64,000 nucleotides of DNA from NCBI GenBank assembly GCA_020073465.1, contig JAIQFC010000015.1, positions 1-64,000 of the forward strand. Reading direction: 5' to 3'. This stretch comes from Terriglobia bacterium (GTDB lineage Bacteria; Acidobacteriota; Terriglobia; Terriglobales; Acidobacteriaceae). Every line of letters starts with the position of its first letter. Positions within the stretch are counted from its first letter, which is position 1. Below the pieces are notes generated by a model, which saw only the letters and a list, made by a program, of their open reading frames with translations, ran no database searches and was not told the origin of the DNA. The position numbers and the translations under genes are program-made. This document shows positions 52,445 through 61,820 of this stretch, one piece after another.

Positions 52445-53193
52445 GACTGCACCGCCTGCTGCGACGCGATGGGATTCGGCTGATCGCCAACCAGCTTGCC
52501 ATCGGCCAGAAAGATCATGCGCTCGGCGTAGTGCTCGGCCAGGGCTCGTTCGTGCGTGACCATCACCACCGTCATGCCCAGTTGCTGGTTGAACTCGCGA
52601 ACCAGGTCCATGATCTCAGTTCCAGTATGGCTGTCGAGATTTCCGGTGGGCTCGTCTGCCAGCAGAAGCTGCGGCCTGTTGATCAGAGCCCGCGCCAGCG
52701 CTGCTCTTTGCTGCTCACCTCCAGAAAGCTCGCTGGGACGATGATTCATGCGAGCTTGTAGGCCCACCCGATCAAGCGCCTCGCGAGCGAGGCTCTCCCG
52801 CTTGCTGCGATCGACTTCGGCGAAGCGCAGCGGCAGTTCTACGTTTTCGGCAAGGGTCATGCTGGCGATCAGGTTGAAAGACTGGAAGACCATTCCCACG
52901 ACGTGCAGCCGGTACTTCGCCAGTTCCTCACGCGAAAGCCGCGCCAGGTCTCGATCTTGGACCGTGACATTCCCAGAAGTTGGGCGGTCCAAGCCGGCAA
53001 TCAGGTTCAACACGGAAGACTTGCCGGAGCCTGAACTGCCGAGCAGGGCGACGAATTCTCCCGCGCGGACTTGCAGAGAAATTCCGTCTACGGCGCGGAT
53101 CACGGTCTCGCCCATGCGATAGTGGCGGCGAAGATCTTCGGTCCGAATCGCAATATCGCCATTTCGCGGTGGGCGCCGTGCGGCGATCGTCAT
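52441..53193 (-). CDS. MacB/LolD-type ABC transporter ATP-binding protein
   Basis: The 250-aa protein has Walker A GSSGSGKSSVLN, Q-loop VFQSFNLI, signature LSGGEQQRAALARAL, Walker B LLLADEPTGNLD and a switch His in VMVTHERALAEH. It belongs to the MacB/LolD group and pairs with the permease gene downstream. The ATG at 53193 begins the conserved domain and lies 13 bases after the stop of the MsbA-like gene; the longer frame to 53256 overlaps that gene. Confidence 0.92.
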   Translation of the reverse strand: MTIAARRPPRNGDIAIRTEDLRRHYRMGETVIRAVDGISLQVRAGEFVALLGSSGSGKSSVLNLIAGLDRPTSGNVTVQDRDLARLSREELAKYRLHVVGMVFQSFNLIASMTLAENVELPLRFAEVDRSKRESLAREALDRVGLQARMNHRPSELSGGEQQRAALARALINRPQLLLADEPTGNLDSHTGTEIMDLVREFNQQLGMTVVMVTHERALAEHYAERMIFLADGKLVGDQPNPIASQQAVQS

Positions 53194-53206
53194 ATACTGT
53201 CGGACC

Positions 53207-55108
53207 TCAACGAACCTGACCTCGAAGCACGCGCAGGGCGTCGGCGGATTGGGCATCTCCGTTGCGCGGCTGCTCGCTACTCGGCTCCTCGATCACGGCT
53301 GCGTCTCCCTCGCCGGGCGCCAGGAACAGGTTCTGCTCAACGCCCTGCTGGCGTGTGTAGAGATCGTAGTAGCGGCCCTGCGTGGCGTAGAGCTGCGCGT
53401 GAGTGCCATGCTCGACGATCTGTCCCTGCTCCATCACCATGATCTGATCGGCGCGGCGGATGGTGGATAGCCGGTGCGCGATCACAAACGTGGTCCGCCC
53501 CTGCATGAGAAAGGACAGACCCTGCTGAATCATGTGCTCCGATTCAGAATCGAGGCTCGACGTGGCCTCGTCGAGAATCAGAATGCGCGGCTCCGCAAGA
53601 ATCGCGCGAGCGATCGAGATGCGCTGCCGCTGACCCCCGGAGAGCTTCACGCCCCGCTCGCCGACGACGGTTTCGTACTTGTCGGTAAACGATTCGGCGA
53701 ACTCATCAACGCGTGCGATCCGGCAGGCGCGCATGATTTCTTCTTCGCTGGCTTCCGGCCGGGAAAACGCCACATTCTCTCGGATCGTACCGTCGAACAG
53801 GAATGACTCCTGCAGCACGACTCCCAGACGTGTGCGGTAGGAGTCGAGGCGCACCGTACTCAGGTCCGCACCATCGACCAGGATTTTCCCTTTGGTGGGC
53901 ACGTAGAAGGCGGAGATCAGTCCGATCGTCGTGGACTTGCCCGAACCGGAGGATCCGACCAGGGCCGTCACCGTCCCCGGCTCGGCCCGGAAGGAGACAT
54001 CGTGCAGGACTTCGTGCTGGCTGTCGTAGCTGAAGCTCACACGATCAAACTCGACGCGGCCCACGATGTCGCGCAAAGGCACGGTGCGCTTCGGATCCTG
54101 ATCTTCCGGCCGCTCGCGCATGATCTCCTGCGTGCGCTCGAGTCCCGCCAGGGCTTCAGTGAGTTGGGTCCCGATGTTGACGATCTGCATGATCGGCGCA
54201 ACCAGGAAGCCCAGCAGCAAGGTGTAGGAGAAGAAACCTCCGACCGTCAGGGTTCCGGAAACTATCTGGTGGGCGCCGACATACATGGTTACGGCTCCGA
54301 CACCTCCAAGCAGAACGCTGGCAGACAGGCCCATCACCGAGGTTGCGGTCAGCGTACGCATGACGTTGTCAAGCAGGCGCCGCACGCCGGCGGCAAAGAT
54401 CGACTCCTCGCGCTCCTCGGCGTGATATCCCTTGATGACCCGCACGCCGCCCAGCGACTCGGTGAGCCGGCCAGTAACCTCAGCATTGATCTTGCCGCGC
54501 TCACGGAAGATGGGGCGGATCGTGGCAAATGCTTTGTTAAGCGCAACTGCGAAACATAACAGGGAGCCTACGGCGATGAACGTCATCTGCGCGCTGGTTC
54601 GGAACAACAGAACCAGGGCAATGCCGGCTGTGACTACGCCCCCGGCGAAATCCACCAGACCGGTGCCAAGCAAATTCCGCACGCCTTCTACGTCGCTCAT
54701 GATTCGGGAGACGAGGTTACCCGTTTTGTTGCTGTCGTAGAAAGAGACGGGCAAGCGGGAAACGTGGACCTGGACCTTCTGCCGCAACTCGGCGATCAGC
54801 TGCTGCGCGCCCTTTGACAACAATTGCGTGAGCGAAAACGACGTAATGCCCTGGATGAGGGTAGCCGCCAACACCAGCAGGACCAGAGGCCGAAGCTGGT
54901 CGATGTGATGTTTGGAGATAACAGTATCGATCAGAAACTTTGTGGAGTATGGCAGGACCAGGCCCGCAACCCGGTTGATGAGCATCAGCACGAATCCGAG
55001 GGCGAGCAGTCCGCGCCGCGGGCGCATCAGGTCCCAGACTTCCGGCAGCACCGCGCGGAGCCTTTGGATTTTGGGAGGCTTCTGGACTTCTTGGATTGGA
55101 GAACTCAA
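53207..55108 (-). CDS. MsbA-like ABC exporter, fused membrane and ATPase domains
   Basis: The 633-aa protein has an exporter membrane domain of six helices (about 20-330) and an ATPase with Walker A GSSGSGKSTTIGL, signature LSGGQRQRISIARAIL, Walker B ILILDEATSSLD and His in FVIAHRLSTIRRADQI. It functions as a homodimer or with a partner, exporting lipids, drugs or other molecules across the inner membrane. It is the first gene of the operon that continues with the MacB-type system and the esterase. A C-terminal acidic tail extends past the ATPase. The first ATG is used. Confidence 0.92.
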   Translation of the reverse strand: MSSPIQEVQKPPKIQRLRAVLPEVWDLMRPRRGLLALGFVLMLINRVAGLVLPYSTKFLIDTVISKHHIDQLRPLVLLVLAATLIQGITSFSLTQLLSKGAQQLIAELRQKVQVHVSRLPVSFYDSNKTGNLVSRIMSDVEGVRNLLGTGLVDFAGGVVTAGIALVLLFRTSAQMTFIAVGSLLCFAVALNKAFATIRPIFRERGKINAEVTGRLTESLGGVRVIKGYHAEEREESIFAAGVRRLLDNVMRTLTATSVMGLSASVLLGGVGAVTMYVGAHQIVSGTLTVGGFFSYTLLLGFLVAPIMQIVNIGTQLTEALAGLERTQEIMRERPEDQDPKRTVPLRDIVGRVEFDRVSFSYDSQHEVLHDVSFRAEPGTVTALVGSSGSGKSTTIGLISAFYVPTKGKILVDGADLSTVRLDSYRTRLGVVLQESFLFDGTIRENVAFSRPEASEEEIMRACRIARVDEFAESFTDKYETVVGERGVKLSGGQRQRISIARAILAEPRILILDEATSSLDSESEHMIQQGLSFLMQGRTTFVIAHRLSTIRRADQIMVMEQGQIVEHGTHAQLYATQGRYYDLYTRQQGVEQNLFLAPGEGDAAVIEEPSSEQPRNGDAQSADALRVLRGQVR

Positions 55109-55225
55109 TCCCTTGTTTGACTCCGGACGGCCTCAATTGGCTTCATTATTACTGCATTGTCACACATCTGGTGGGCACGCGTTGGCGCTGTGACAGGCGC
55201 GGGTTGGCCGGTGTATGCTCGGGGC

Positions 55226-56590
55226 GTGTCCCGCCCGTCTTCGCCGGACCGTTCTCCCACCTTGGGCCTTCTGCTGGGCCTGATCATCACCCTTTCGGCT
55301 GTGCTGGTCTACTCGGCGTACATCACCTGGCAGGTCGCGGGTCTGCGCAAGTTGCAGACAGAACTAGTGGACCGCAACCGCAAGGATTCGCTGCAGCTGC
55401 TGAGAATCCAGAACGACTTGAACCTGCTCGCGGTTGCCATGCGGGATATGGTGAGTAACGACGAGCCCTATCCGCTGACGGCGTGGTCGGCGCAGTTCCA
55501 GCGCATTCGGACCGATCTGGATGATGCCATGCGCCGGGAAGCGGGATTCGCCGCAGCCAGCCGAACTCCTGAGCAGAGCGCCTTTCTGTCCAGCCAATTC
55601 ACGCAGTTCTGGGATGCGGCCGACCGCGTCTTCGCGTTGGCGAGGGAAGGAAAAGAGAAGGAAGCGCGCGAACAGATTCAGCTGTCTCTGCAGGAGAGAG
55701 AGGCAGCATTGAGCACGGCGGTCGCCCGGCTGCTGGTGCAGAACAGCGAAAGCGAAGAGCAAGCGGGCCAGAGGATCGTTGAGATCTACGACCGCGTGCG
55801 GCGGCAGGTTTACGTATTTCTGGGTGCGACGCTGCTCGCGATCCTGCTCACCAGCCTCTCGCTAATCCGCTGGAACCGTCGATTGTTCGCTAAAATGGCC
55901 GAGCTTTCGGAGCGGCGCAGCGAACTTGCGCAGAAGCTAATCGCAACCCAGGAGTCGACGTTGCGTTACATCTCGCGCGAACTGCATGATGAGTTCGGAC
56001 AAATTCTTACGGCGGTAGGCTCCATGTTGCGGCGGGCCGGCACCCATGTCCCCGAAGGCTCCCCGCTGCGCACTGAACTGCAGGAGGTTCGGGAGGTCAC
56101 GCAGTCTACGCTGGACAAGGTCCGCACGCTCTCGCAGGCGCTGCATCCGGTGATGCTCGATGAGGCGGGGCTCGAGAGCACGCTCGATTGGTATATCCCT
56201 ACCGTGGAAAGACAAACCGGGATTGCCATATCCTATGAAAAGCAGGGAACGCCGTTTCCTGTAGATGGTGGAGCGGGCGTCCACGTTTACAGAGTCTTAC
56301 AGGAAGCGCTGAACAATGTGGCGCGTCACTCTGGCGCCAAGCAGGCCTGGGTACGGCTGCGCTTTCTGCCGAACGCGCTGGAGCTGGAAGTCGAGGACCA
56401 CGGCGCGGGTTTTACGGAGCGTCCGGCGCGGCAGGGAATCGGACTGGTGGCGATGCGTGAACGCTCTGAGCTGATGGGTGGCAAGTTACTATTCTCACGG
56501 CCGGCGGCCGGCGGAACCCGGTTGCACCTGACGGTTCCCCGAGAGAAGGCGGAGAGTTATGTCAAAGAAGATCACAGTGTTGCTGGTTGA
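55226..56590 (+). CDS. NarL-class sensor histidine kinase
   Basis: The 454-aa protein has two membrane helices (LGLLLGLIITLSAVLVYSAY near the start and VYVFLGATLLAILLTSLSLI) with a sensor segment between them, a coiled-coil-like linker, a HisKA_3 domain (YISRELHDEFGQILTAVG, phosphoacceptor His) and an HATPase_c domain (VYRVLQEALNNVARHSGA N-box, EDHGAGF G1, GIGLVAMRERSELMGG, GGTRLHLTVP). It phosphorylates the NarL-type regulator encoded next, whose start codon lies inside this gene. The GTG at 55226 is a guess; an ATG at 55157 is possible. It is divergent from the MsbA-like gene. Confidence 0.9.
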   Translation: MSRPSSPDRSPTLGLLLGLIITLSAVLVYSAYITWQVAGLRKLQTELVDRNRKDSLQLLRIQNDLNLLAVAMRDMVSNDEPYPLTAWSAQFQRIRTDLDDAMRREAGFAAASRTPEQSAFLSSQFTQFWDAADRVFALAREGKEKEAREQIQLSLQEREAALSTAVARLLVQNSESEEQAGQRIVEIYDRVRRQVYVFLGATLLAILLTSLSLIRWNRRLFAKMAELSERRSELAQKLIATQESTLRYISRELHDEFGQILTAVGSMLRRAGTHVPEGSPLRTELQEVREVTQSTLDKVRTLSQALHPVMLDEAGLESTLDWYIPTVERQTGIAISYEKQGTPFPVDGGAGVHVYRVLQEALNNVARHSGAKQAWVRLRFLPNALELEVEDHGAGFTERPARQGIGLVAMRERSELMGGKLLFSRPAAGGTRLHLTVPREKAESYVKEDHSVAG

Positions 56591-57188
56591 TGATCACAGC
56601 CTGGTGCGGCGCGGGTTCCGCCGCATGCTGGAAGACGAGCCCGACATGCAGGTTGTCGGTGAGGCAGGTGATGGAGAAGAGGCGATCCGCGCCGCACGCG
56701 AGTTGCATCCACGGGTCGTCGTGATGGATTGCGCTTTGCCGGGCATGAACGGACTGGACGCCACCCGCCAGATCCTGGAGGACTTGCCCGAGACCGCTGT
56801 CCTCATGCTCAGCATGCACACCGAGAACACGTGGGTCCGCCAGGCCATCGAAGCCGGCGCCAAGGGATACGTGCTCAAGAATGCGATGGAACTGGAACTG
56901 GGTCGCGCCATTCGGAAGGTTGCGGCTGGAGAAACCGTCTTCGACCCCCAAGTCGAACAGCATTCTTCACTCAAGGGCGAGCGCAACGGAGGGCTTACGC
57001 AGCGCGAACTGGAAGTCCTGCAGATGATTGTGGACGGCAAGTCCAACAAGGAGATTGCCACTGTTCTCAACCTCAGCGTCAACACGGTGGCGGTGCACCG
57101 CGCTAATATCATGAACACGCTGGGCATCCACAAGACGGCTGAACTGGTCGTGTACGCCATTCGCTCCGGGCTGGTGAACGTTCCGTGA
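56559..57188 (+). CDS. NarL/FixJ-family response regulator
   Basis: The 209-aa protein has a receiver domain (VLLVDDHSLVRRGFRRML; phosphoacceptor D57 in VVVMDCALPGMNG; Lys in YVLKNAMELE) and a C-terminal LuxR-type helix-turn-helix (LTQRELEVLQMIVDGKSNKEIATVLNLSVNTVAVHRANIMNTLGI, about 146-192). It overlaps the kinase gene by 32 bases and the ASPIC/UnbV gene by four bases. It should act as a transcription regulator, and the downstream gene in its own operon is a candidate target. Confidence 0.95.
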   Translation: MSKKITVLLVDDHSLVRRGFRRMLEDEPDMQVVGEAGDGEEAIRAARELHPRVVVMDCALPGMNGLDATRQILEDLPETAVLMLSMHTENTWVRQAIEAGAKGYVLKNAMELELGRAIRKVAAGETVFDPQVEQHSSLKGERNGGLTQRELEVLQMIVDGKSNKEIATVLNLSVNTVAVHRANIMNTLGIHKTAELVVYAIRSGLVNVP

Positions 57189-58888
57189 ATCGAAGGTCTT
57201 TCCTGTGGGGAATGGCTGGCCTGGGAGCGTTGTCGCAGTTGCCGCTGCTCGAAGCTTGGGCAGCCCAGGCTGGTCAGGCCGTTTCTCCGGAATTTCGATT
57301 TGTCGACGTTACATCACGAGTGGGAATTCAGTTCCAGCACAACAGCGGTGCCTACGGTGGAAAGCTCCTTCCGGAAACCCTGGGGTCGGGATGCGCGTTC
57401 CTCGACTACGATCGTGACGGCTGGCAGGACATTCTGCTGATCAATGGCATGGACTGGCCCGGCCACAAGAAGCGTCGATCCACCCTGCATCTCTACCACA
57501 ACAATGGAAACGGGACGTTCACCGATGTGACGTCGCGCGCCGGACTGGATGTTGAACTTTACGGCATGGGCGTTGCGGTCGGCGACTATAACAACGACGG
57601 TTTCCCAGACATCCTGATCACCTGTGTCGGACAGAACCGGCTGTTTCGCAACACGGGCAAAGGCACATTTGTCGACGTGACCAATGCCAGTGGATTGGGG
57701 AAGCGCGAAGGTTTCAGCACATCGGCGGTGTGGGTGGATTACGACCGCGATGGACTACTCGACCTGTTCGTCTGCAACTACGTAAAGTGGTCCCCCGAGC
57801 GCGATGTCTTCTGCAGTCTCGACGGCAAACACAAGTCATACTGCACACCAGAAGCTTATCGTGGGCAGACCTGCTGGCTTTTCCGCAACCGCGGGAACGG
57901 GACCTTTGAGGACGTCACGGCAGCAAGCGGGATCTTCGACAGCAGTTCGAAGTCGCTGGGTGTCGCGCTTCTGGATGACGATCAGGATGGCTGGCCCGAT
58001 CTGCTGGTGGCAAACGACACGCAGCCCAATAAACTTTATCGCAACCAGCGCAACGGAAAATTCAAGGACGTTGCCGTCGAAGCCGGCCTGGCATTCAGCA
58101 ACGAAGGCAAGGCCCGGGCCGGGATGGGAGTAGACGTAGCGGACTTTGAAAATTCCGGCGCCCCCGGCGTGGCGATCACCAATTTTGACAACGAAATGGT
58201 CGGGCTCTACCGCTTGAATGGGAAGGGCTTCGAAGATATCGCGGCGCAGAGTGGAGTCGGCCCCGCCTCGAAGAACAGCCTGGGTTTTGGCTGTGCGTTT
58301 CTTGATTTGAACCTCGATGGCTGGCTCGACTTTGCCGTGGCGAACGGCCACATCGACGAGACTGTGCGCAACATTCGCGGCAATGTCGGCTACGCGCAGC
58401 CGCCTCAAGTCTTTCTTAACGCGGGGAAGGGAAACTTTCGCGACATCGCTGCGGAGGTGGGAGGGGGCTTCGACCAGCCGAAAGTGGGGCGTGGTCTCGC
58501 CTATGCGGACTTCGATCGCGACGGAGATGTCGATCTGCTGCTGACGACCAACAACGGTCCAGCGTATCTCTACCGCAACGATCAGCTGAGCGGAAACCGC
58601 AGCATCCGTTTTCGCCTCGTAGGCACTACGTCGAATCGTGACGCCATCGGCGCGAAGGTGCGCATCTTTGGCGGAGGCTCAACTCAATCCCGGACGGTGA
58701 AGGGCGGTTCCAGCTATCTGTCGCAGTCGGAACTCCCGCTCACATTTGGTTTGGAAAAGCGCGACCGGATTGAGCGCCTTGTCCTGGAGTGGCCGAGCGG
58801 AAGAGTCGAAGAGTACAAGAATCTGACGGCGGGCCGATGCTACGAATGCGTCGAAGGGAAAGGCATTTCGCCGCAAGATAGCTATTGA
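57185..58888 (+). CDS. ASPIC/UnbV (CRTAC1-type) secreted FG-GAP protein
   Basis: The 567-aa protein starts with a Tat-like signal (NRRSFLWGMAGLGALSQL) and has FG-GAP/VCBS-type repeats with calcium-binding DxDxDG loops: FLDYDRDGWQDILLING, VGDYNNDGFPDILIT, WVDYDRDGLLDLFVCN, LLDDDQDGWPDLLVAN, YADFDRDGDVDLLLTT. The end is an ASPIC/UnbV domain (SNRDAIGAKVRIFGGG ... LTFGLEKRDRIERLVLEWPSGR). Such proteins are secreted and abundant in acidobacteria; their role is unknown, possibly adhesion. It starts with GTG at 57185 in a GTGA overlap with the regulator gene, and its end overlaps the convergent YceI gene by seven bases. Confidence 0.9.
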   Translation: MNRRSFLWGMAGLGALSQLPLLEAWAAQAGQAVSPEFRFVDVTSRVGIQFQHNSGAYGGKLLPETLGSGCAFLDYDRDGWQDILLINGMDWPGHKKRRSTLHLYHNNGNGTFTDVTSRAGLDVELYGMGVAVGDYNNDGFPDILITCVGQNRLFRNTGKGTFVDVTNASGLGKREGFSTSAVWVDYDRDGLLDLFVCNYVKWSPERDVFCSLDGKHKSYCTPEAYRGQTCWLFRNRGNGTFEDVTAASGIFDSSSKSLGVALLDDDQDGWPDLLVANDTQPNKLYRNQRNGKFKDVAVEAGLAFSNEGKARAGMGVDVADFENSGAPGVAITNFDNEMVGLYRLNGKGFEDIAAQSGVGPASKNSLGFGCAFLDLNLDGWLDFAVANGHIDETVRNIRGNVGYAQPPQVFLNAGKGNFRDIAAEVGGGFDQPKVGRGLAYADFDRDGDVDLLLTTNNGPAYLYRNDQLSGNRSIRFRLVGTTSNRDAIGAKVRIFGGGSTQSRTVKGGSSYLSQSELPLTFGLEKRDRIERLVLEWPSGRVEEYKNLTAGRCYECVEGKGISPQDSY

Positions 58889-59514
58889 GGCCCGTTGGTC
58901 GCTGAAGATGTCACCGTCTTGGTGACGCTCCCCTCCGCCGCGATATCAATATCCACAGAATCGCTGACGTGCAGGAAGAAGTTGCTGGGATTCTTGATCC
59001 CCCATTGCGCGTAAGGAATCGTGAAGCGCGCGCTGGCACTCCAGTGGTCTGCACCAATGTCTACTTCCGCGGGGACTGTGATTTCGTGATCCGCCCCGTG
59101 AACGCTGAAAATCCCGTGGACCTTGACGGAGGACTTCCCCTGGGCTATGACTCTGCCTTCAACGCGGTCCGGATGAAACACAATCTCAGGATAGTGCTCA
59201 CTCTCCAGTACGTCTTTGTGCATCTTGCGATCACGCGAGCCGTTGTCGGTATCGCCACTCCTTGCATCCACGACGATCTGTCCTGAGATCTTTCCTGAAG
59301 CCGTATCGAGTTGGAGTGTGCCAGCCCTCAACTTGAAGGTTCCGTGCACAGTGTGGAGAGCGGCGCTCAAGGTGATCTTCACAGTGGTGTGCGCAGGATC
59401 AAGCTGAAGGGTGGCGCCCTGTGCTGCTGAAGTGACACTTTCCCCAAGAAGTGCTGCTACGCCCAGTGTGAGGCGCAAAAGGATCGTGAAAGCCCGAAGG
59501 CGTGTCAAGTTCAT
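58882..59514 (-). CDS. YceI family lipocalin-like protein
   Basis: The 210-aa protein has a signal peptide (TILLRLTLGVAALLGESVTSAAQ) and the YceI beta-barrel pattern: LQLDPAHTTVKITLSAALHTVHGTFKLRAGTLQLD, HKDVLESEHYPEIVFHPDRV and KVHGIFSVHGADHEITVP. Family members bind amphiphiles such as polyisoprenoids in the periplasm. It is the last gene of an operon with a type III polyketide synthase and a flavoprotein, four bases after the latter, so it could bind or carry their lipid product. Confidence 0.9.
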   Translation of the reverse strand: MNLTRLRAFTILLRLTLGVAALLGESVTSAAQGATLQLDPAHTTVKITLSAALHTVHGTFKLRAGTLQLDTASGKISGQIVVDARSGDTDNGSRDRKMHKDVLESEHYPEIVFHPDRVEGRVIAQGKSSVKVHGIFSVHGADHEITVPAEVDIGADHWSASARFTIPYAQWGIKNPSNFFLHVSDSVDIDIAAEGSVTKTVTSSATNGPQ

Positions 59515-59518
59515 GGTG

Positions 59519-60628
59519 TCAGGCAGTGAGCAAGCCCCATCCCAGAGTGAGCCCGTCGATGGCCAGGCTCACGGGCGACACGGCTCCCACATGCAGTGCC
59601 AGCAGCCGGCGAAAAATCTCGGGACGCCGGCGGAAGACTTGCAGTGTGCGCCGTTGCAGCCTGGGGCGCCGATCGAGTGTCAGCATCAGATGCGCCATCA
59701 GTTGAGGGCGCAGGGCCAGGCGGCGATGTTCTTGCTGATAGCGGCGGAGATCGCCGGAGCGAAGGCAGTCCGCCAGCACAAGCGCCTGGCTGAAGGAAAG
59801 ACAGAGACCTTCTCCGGTGATCGCATCTACGGTGCCGGATGCATCCCCGATCAAAGCGACATTCCCGCGATAGATCCGTTTCAGCGTGCAGGTCGTGGTG
59901 ATCGCGCCTTTCTCGGCAGAGGAGATCGGAGCGCCGGCCAGACGATCCCGGAGCTCCGGGAAGCTGCGGAGAGCCTCGTCCAGCCGGAGCGTTTGATCGT
60001 GTGAGGCGAGGGCAACACACATATCTTTGTTGGTGACAGCGGCGACATACATTTGAGCGCTGGGTCCCCAGTGAATCTCCATGCGATCCGTCCAGGGAGC
60101 GACCCGGTAGTGCTGCCGGAACGCGTAGCGGCAATTTCTCCTTCGATAGCCATCAAGGCCGCTCCAGCGCCGCACGCGCGAAGTCCCGCCATCAGCGCCG
60201 ATGATCCATCGCGCGCGGATCCTCGTCCTTCCCATGTGAACCGCATCGCTCGAAATGCCCGTAACGGCGGTCCGCCACCGCAGGTCGATCCCAAGGCTGG
60301 CTGCCCGCTCGGTCAGGATGCGATGCAATGTGGTGCGACGCACACCCAGGCCAGACGCGTTGTTGGGAAAAGGCGCGTCCACGGAGAGACCAGAGGCCAG
60401 GAATCGAATGCCTGAAAACGGATGCGTGTATTGCGGCGACAGGGTGACGCCAAGCCGCCGGAGCGCCGCGATGCCATCCGGCATCAAGCCTTCGCCGCAG
60501 GCCTTATCGATCGGCGGCTCTGCGCCATCCGCTACCGCGACTGCAAACCCCTGCTGCCGCGCAGCGATAGCCGCGGCCAGCCCCGCTGGTCCGCCGCCGA
60601 TCACGAAAACATCTGTCGAATCCAACAA
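59519..60628 (-). CDS. FAD-dependent oxidoreductase, geranylgeranyl-reductase type
   Basis: The 369-aa protein has the FAD-binding GGGPAGLAAAIAARQQG loop, a second dinucleotide motif region IIGADGGTSRVRRW and the ribose-binding GDASGTVDAITGEGLCLSFSQA (DG/GD motifs). These are features of the group that includes geranylgeranyl reductases and aromatic hydroxylases such as UbiH. It is adjacent to and ten bases after the type III PKS gene, a pairing seen in bacterial clusters in which a flavoprotein tailors an alkylresorcinol or alkylpyrone product. The start is at the first ATG. Confidence 0.88.
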   Translation of the reverse strand: MLDSTDVFVIGGGPAGLAAAIAARQQGFAVAVADGAEPPIDKACGEGLMPDGIAALRRLGVTLSPQYTHPFSGIRFLASGLSVDAPFPNNASGLGVRRTTLHRILTERAASLGIDLRWRTAVTGISSDAVHMGRTRIRARWIIGADGGTSRVRRWSGLDGYRRRNCRYAFRQHYRVAPWTDRMEIHWGPSAQMYVAAVTNKDMCVALASHDQTLRLDEALRSFPELRDRLAGAPISSAEKGAITTTCTLKRIYRGNVALIGDASGTVDAITGEGLCLSFSQALVLADCLRSGDLRRYQQEHRRLALRPQLMAHLMLTLDRRPRLQRRTLQVFRRRPEIFRRLLALHVGAVSPVSLAIDGLTLGWGLLTA

Positions 60629-60638
60629 CTCCTGGACC

Positions 60639-61688
60639 TCACCACTGCAAGAGCAAAAGTTCCGAGCAGAATCCTGGTCCCATCGCCGCGAGCAAGCCCA
60701 GAGTCCCAGGTTCGGGGCGACGGTTCTTCATGACGTCCTCCAGCACTACGAGCACGGAAGCTGACGAAAGGTTGCCGACCTTCCGCAGGCAGGCCCAGGA
60801 AGCGTCCAGTTGTCCGTTGTGCAGGTCGAGCGCTGCCGCGGTGGCCTCAAGCACCTTCGGCCCGCCAGTGTGCAAAACCCAGCTATGGATTTCGTCACGC
60901 CTGTGCCCGTGATCAGCGAGGAACGCGTCCACGTCGTGGCCGAGGTGCTCCCGGATCAATACCGGCACTTCTGGAGAGAGCGTGATGCGGAAGCCCTTCT
61001 CGGAAACCTGCCAGCCCATCATTTCCTCTGTATTGGGGTAGAAGACCGAGCGAGTCGCGAGAATCGTGGGCCCGGGCCGATCCAGATCATCGCCCGTCAC
61101 AATCACGGCGGCGGAGCCGTCGGCAAACAGGCCGGACGAAATCAGGTTGGCAACCGACATGTCGTCGCGCTGGAGAGTCAGCGAGCACAGTTCCACCGAT
61201 ACCAGCGCCGCCGCTTGCGAAGGATAAGCGCGAACATAGTCCGCGGCGCGCGCGATTCCCGCAGCGCCAGCGACGCAGCCCAACCCAAAAATCGGCAAGC
61301 GGCGGATGTTCTGGGGAAGGCCCATGCGATTGATCAACAGCGCGTCGATGGAGGGACTCGAAATGCCCGTCACCGAAGTGAAAAACAAAGCTCCCAGCTC
61401 GCGCGGCTCGATGTCGGCGAAGTTGAGCGCCCGGCAGAGAGCCTGTTCTCCCAGGTCGCTCGCGGTCTTGATCCAGATGTCATTGGCCTGGCCCCAGGTC
61501 TTGATGTCGTAGTACTCCTCGGTGGGAAGCGAGAGGTAGCGGCCATCCACGGTCACATTGCGGTGCAGGCGGGCGAGCAAGGCCGGGTTGCGGAGGCGTT
61601 CACCCCAGTATTCCTGTAGCTGCTCGAGGAGGAACTTCTGGGAATAATAATGCTTGGGGAAAGCGCTGGCGGCGCTGGCAATCTTCAT
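60639..61688 (-). CDS. Type III polyketide synthase
   Basis: The 349-aa protein belongs to the chalcone/stilbene synthase family with the complete triad: Cys in FGLGCVAGAAGIARAADY, His in WVLHTGGPKVLEATAAAL and Asn in LRKVGNLSSASVLVVLEDV. Such enzymes extend acyl-CoA starters with malonyl-CoA to form resorcinols, pyrones or phloroglucinols. A pair with the flavoprotein immediately downstream suggests a tailored polyketide, likely an alkylresorcinol or alkylpyrone, from a fatty acyl starter. AAGGAT lies close upstream of the ATG. It is the first gene of a three-gene operon. Confidence 0.95.
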   Translation of the reverse strand: MKIASAASAFPKHYYSQKFLLEQLQEYWGERLRNPALLARLHRNVTVDGRYLSLPTEEYYDIKTWGQANDIWIKTASDLGEQALCRALNFADIEPRELGALFFTSVTGISSPSIDALLINRMGLPQNIRRLPIFGLGCVAGAAGIARAADYVRAYPSQAAALVSVELCSLTLQRDDMSVANLISSGLFADGSAAVIVTGDDLDRPGPTILATRSVFYPNTEEMMGWQVSEKGFRITLSPEVPVLIREHLGHDVDAFLADHGHRRDEIHSWVLHTGGPKVLEATAAALDLHNGQLDASWACLRKVGNLSSASVLVVLEDVMKNRRPEPGTLGLLAAMGPGFCSELLLLQW

Positions 61689-61820
61689 GAGTATCCTTAT
61701 CGGCCTGCCGACTGAACTATTCTCGTAGGCTCCAAAGACGGATTTGTCATGTCTTTGTTAAATCGCATGGCCAGCGCACATGATACGCCCTGCTCGGAAT
61801 CGGCGCAGCCAGCCTCGGGC

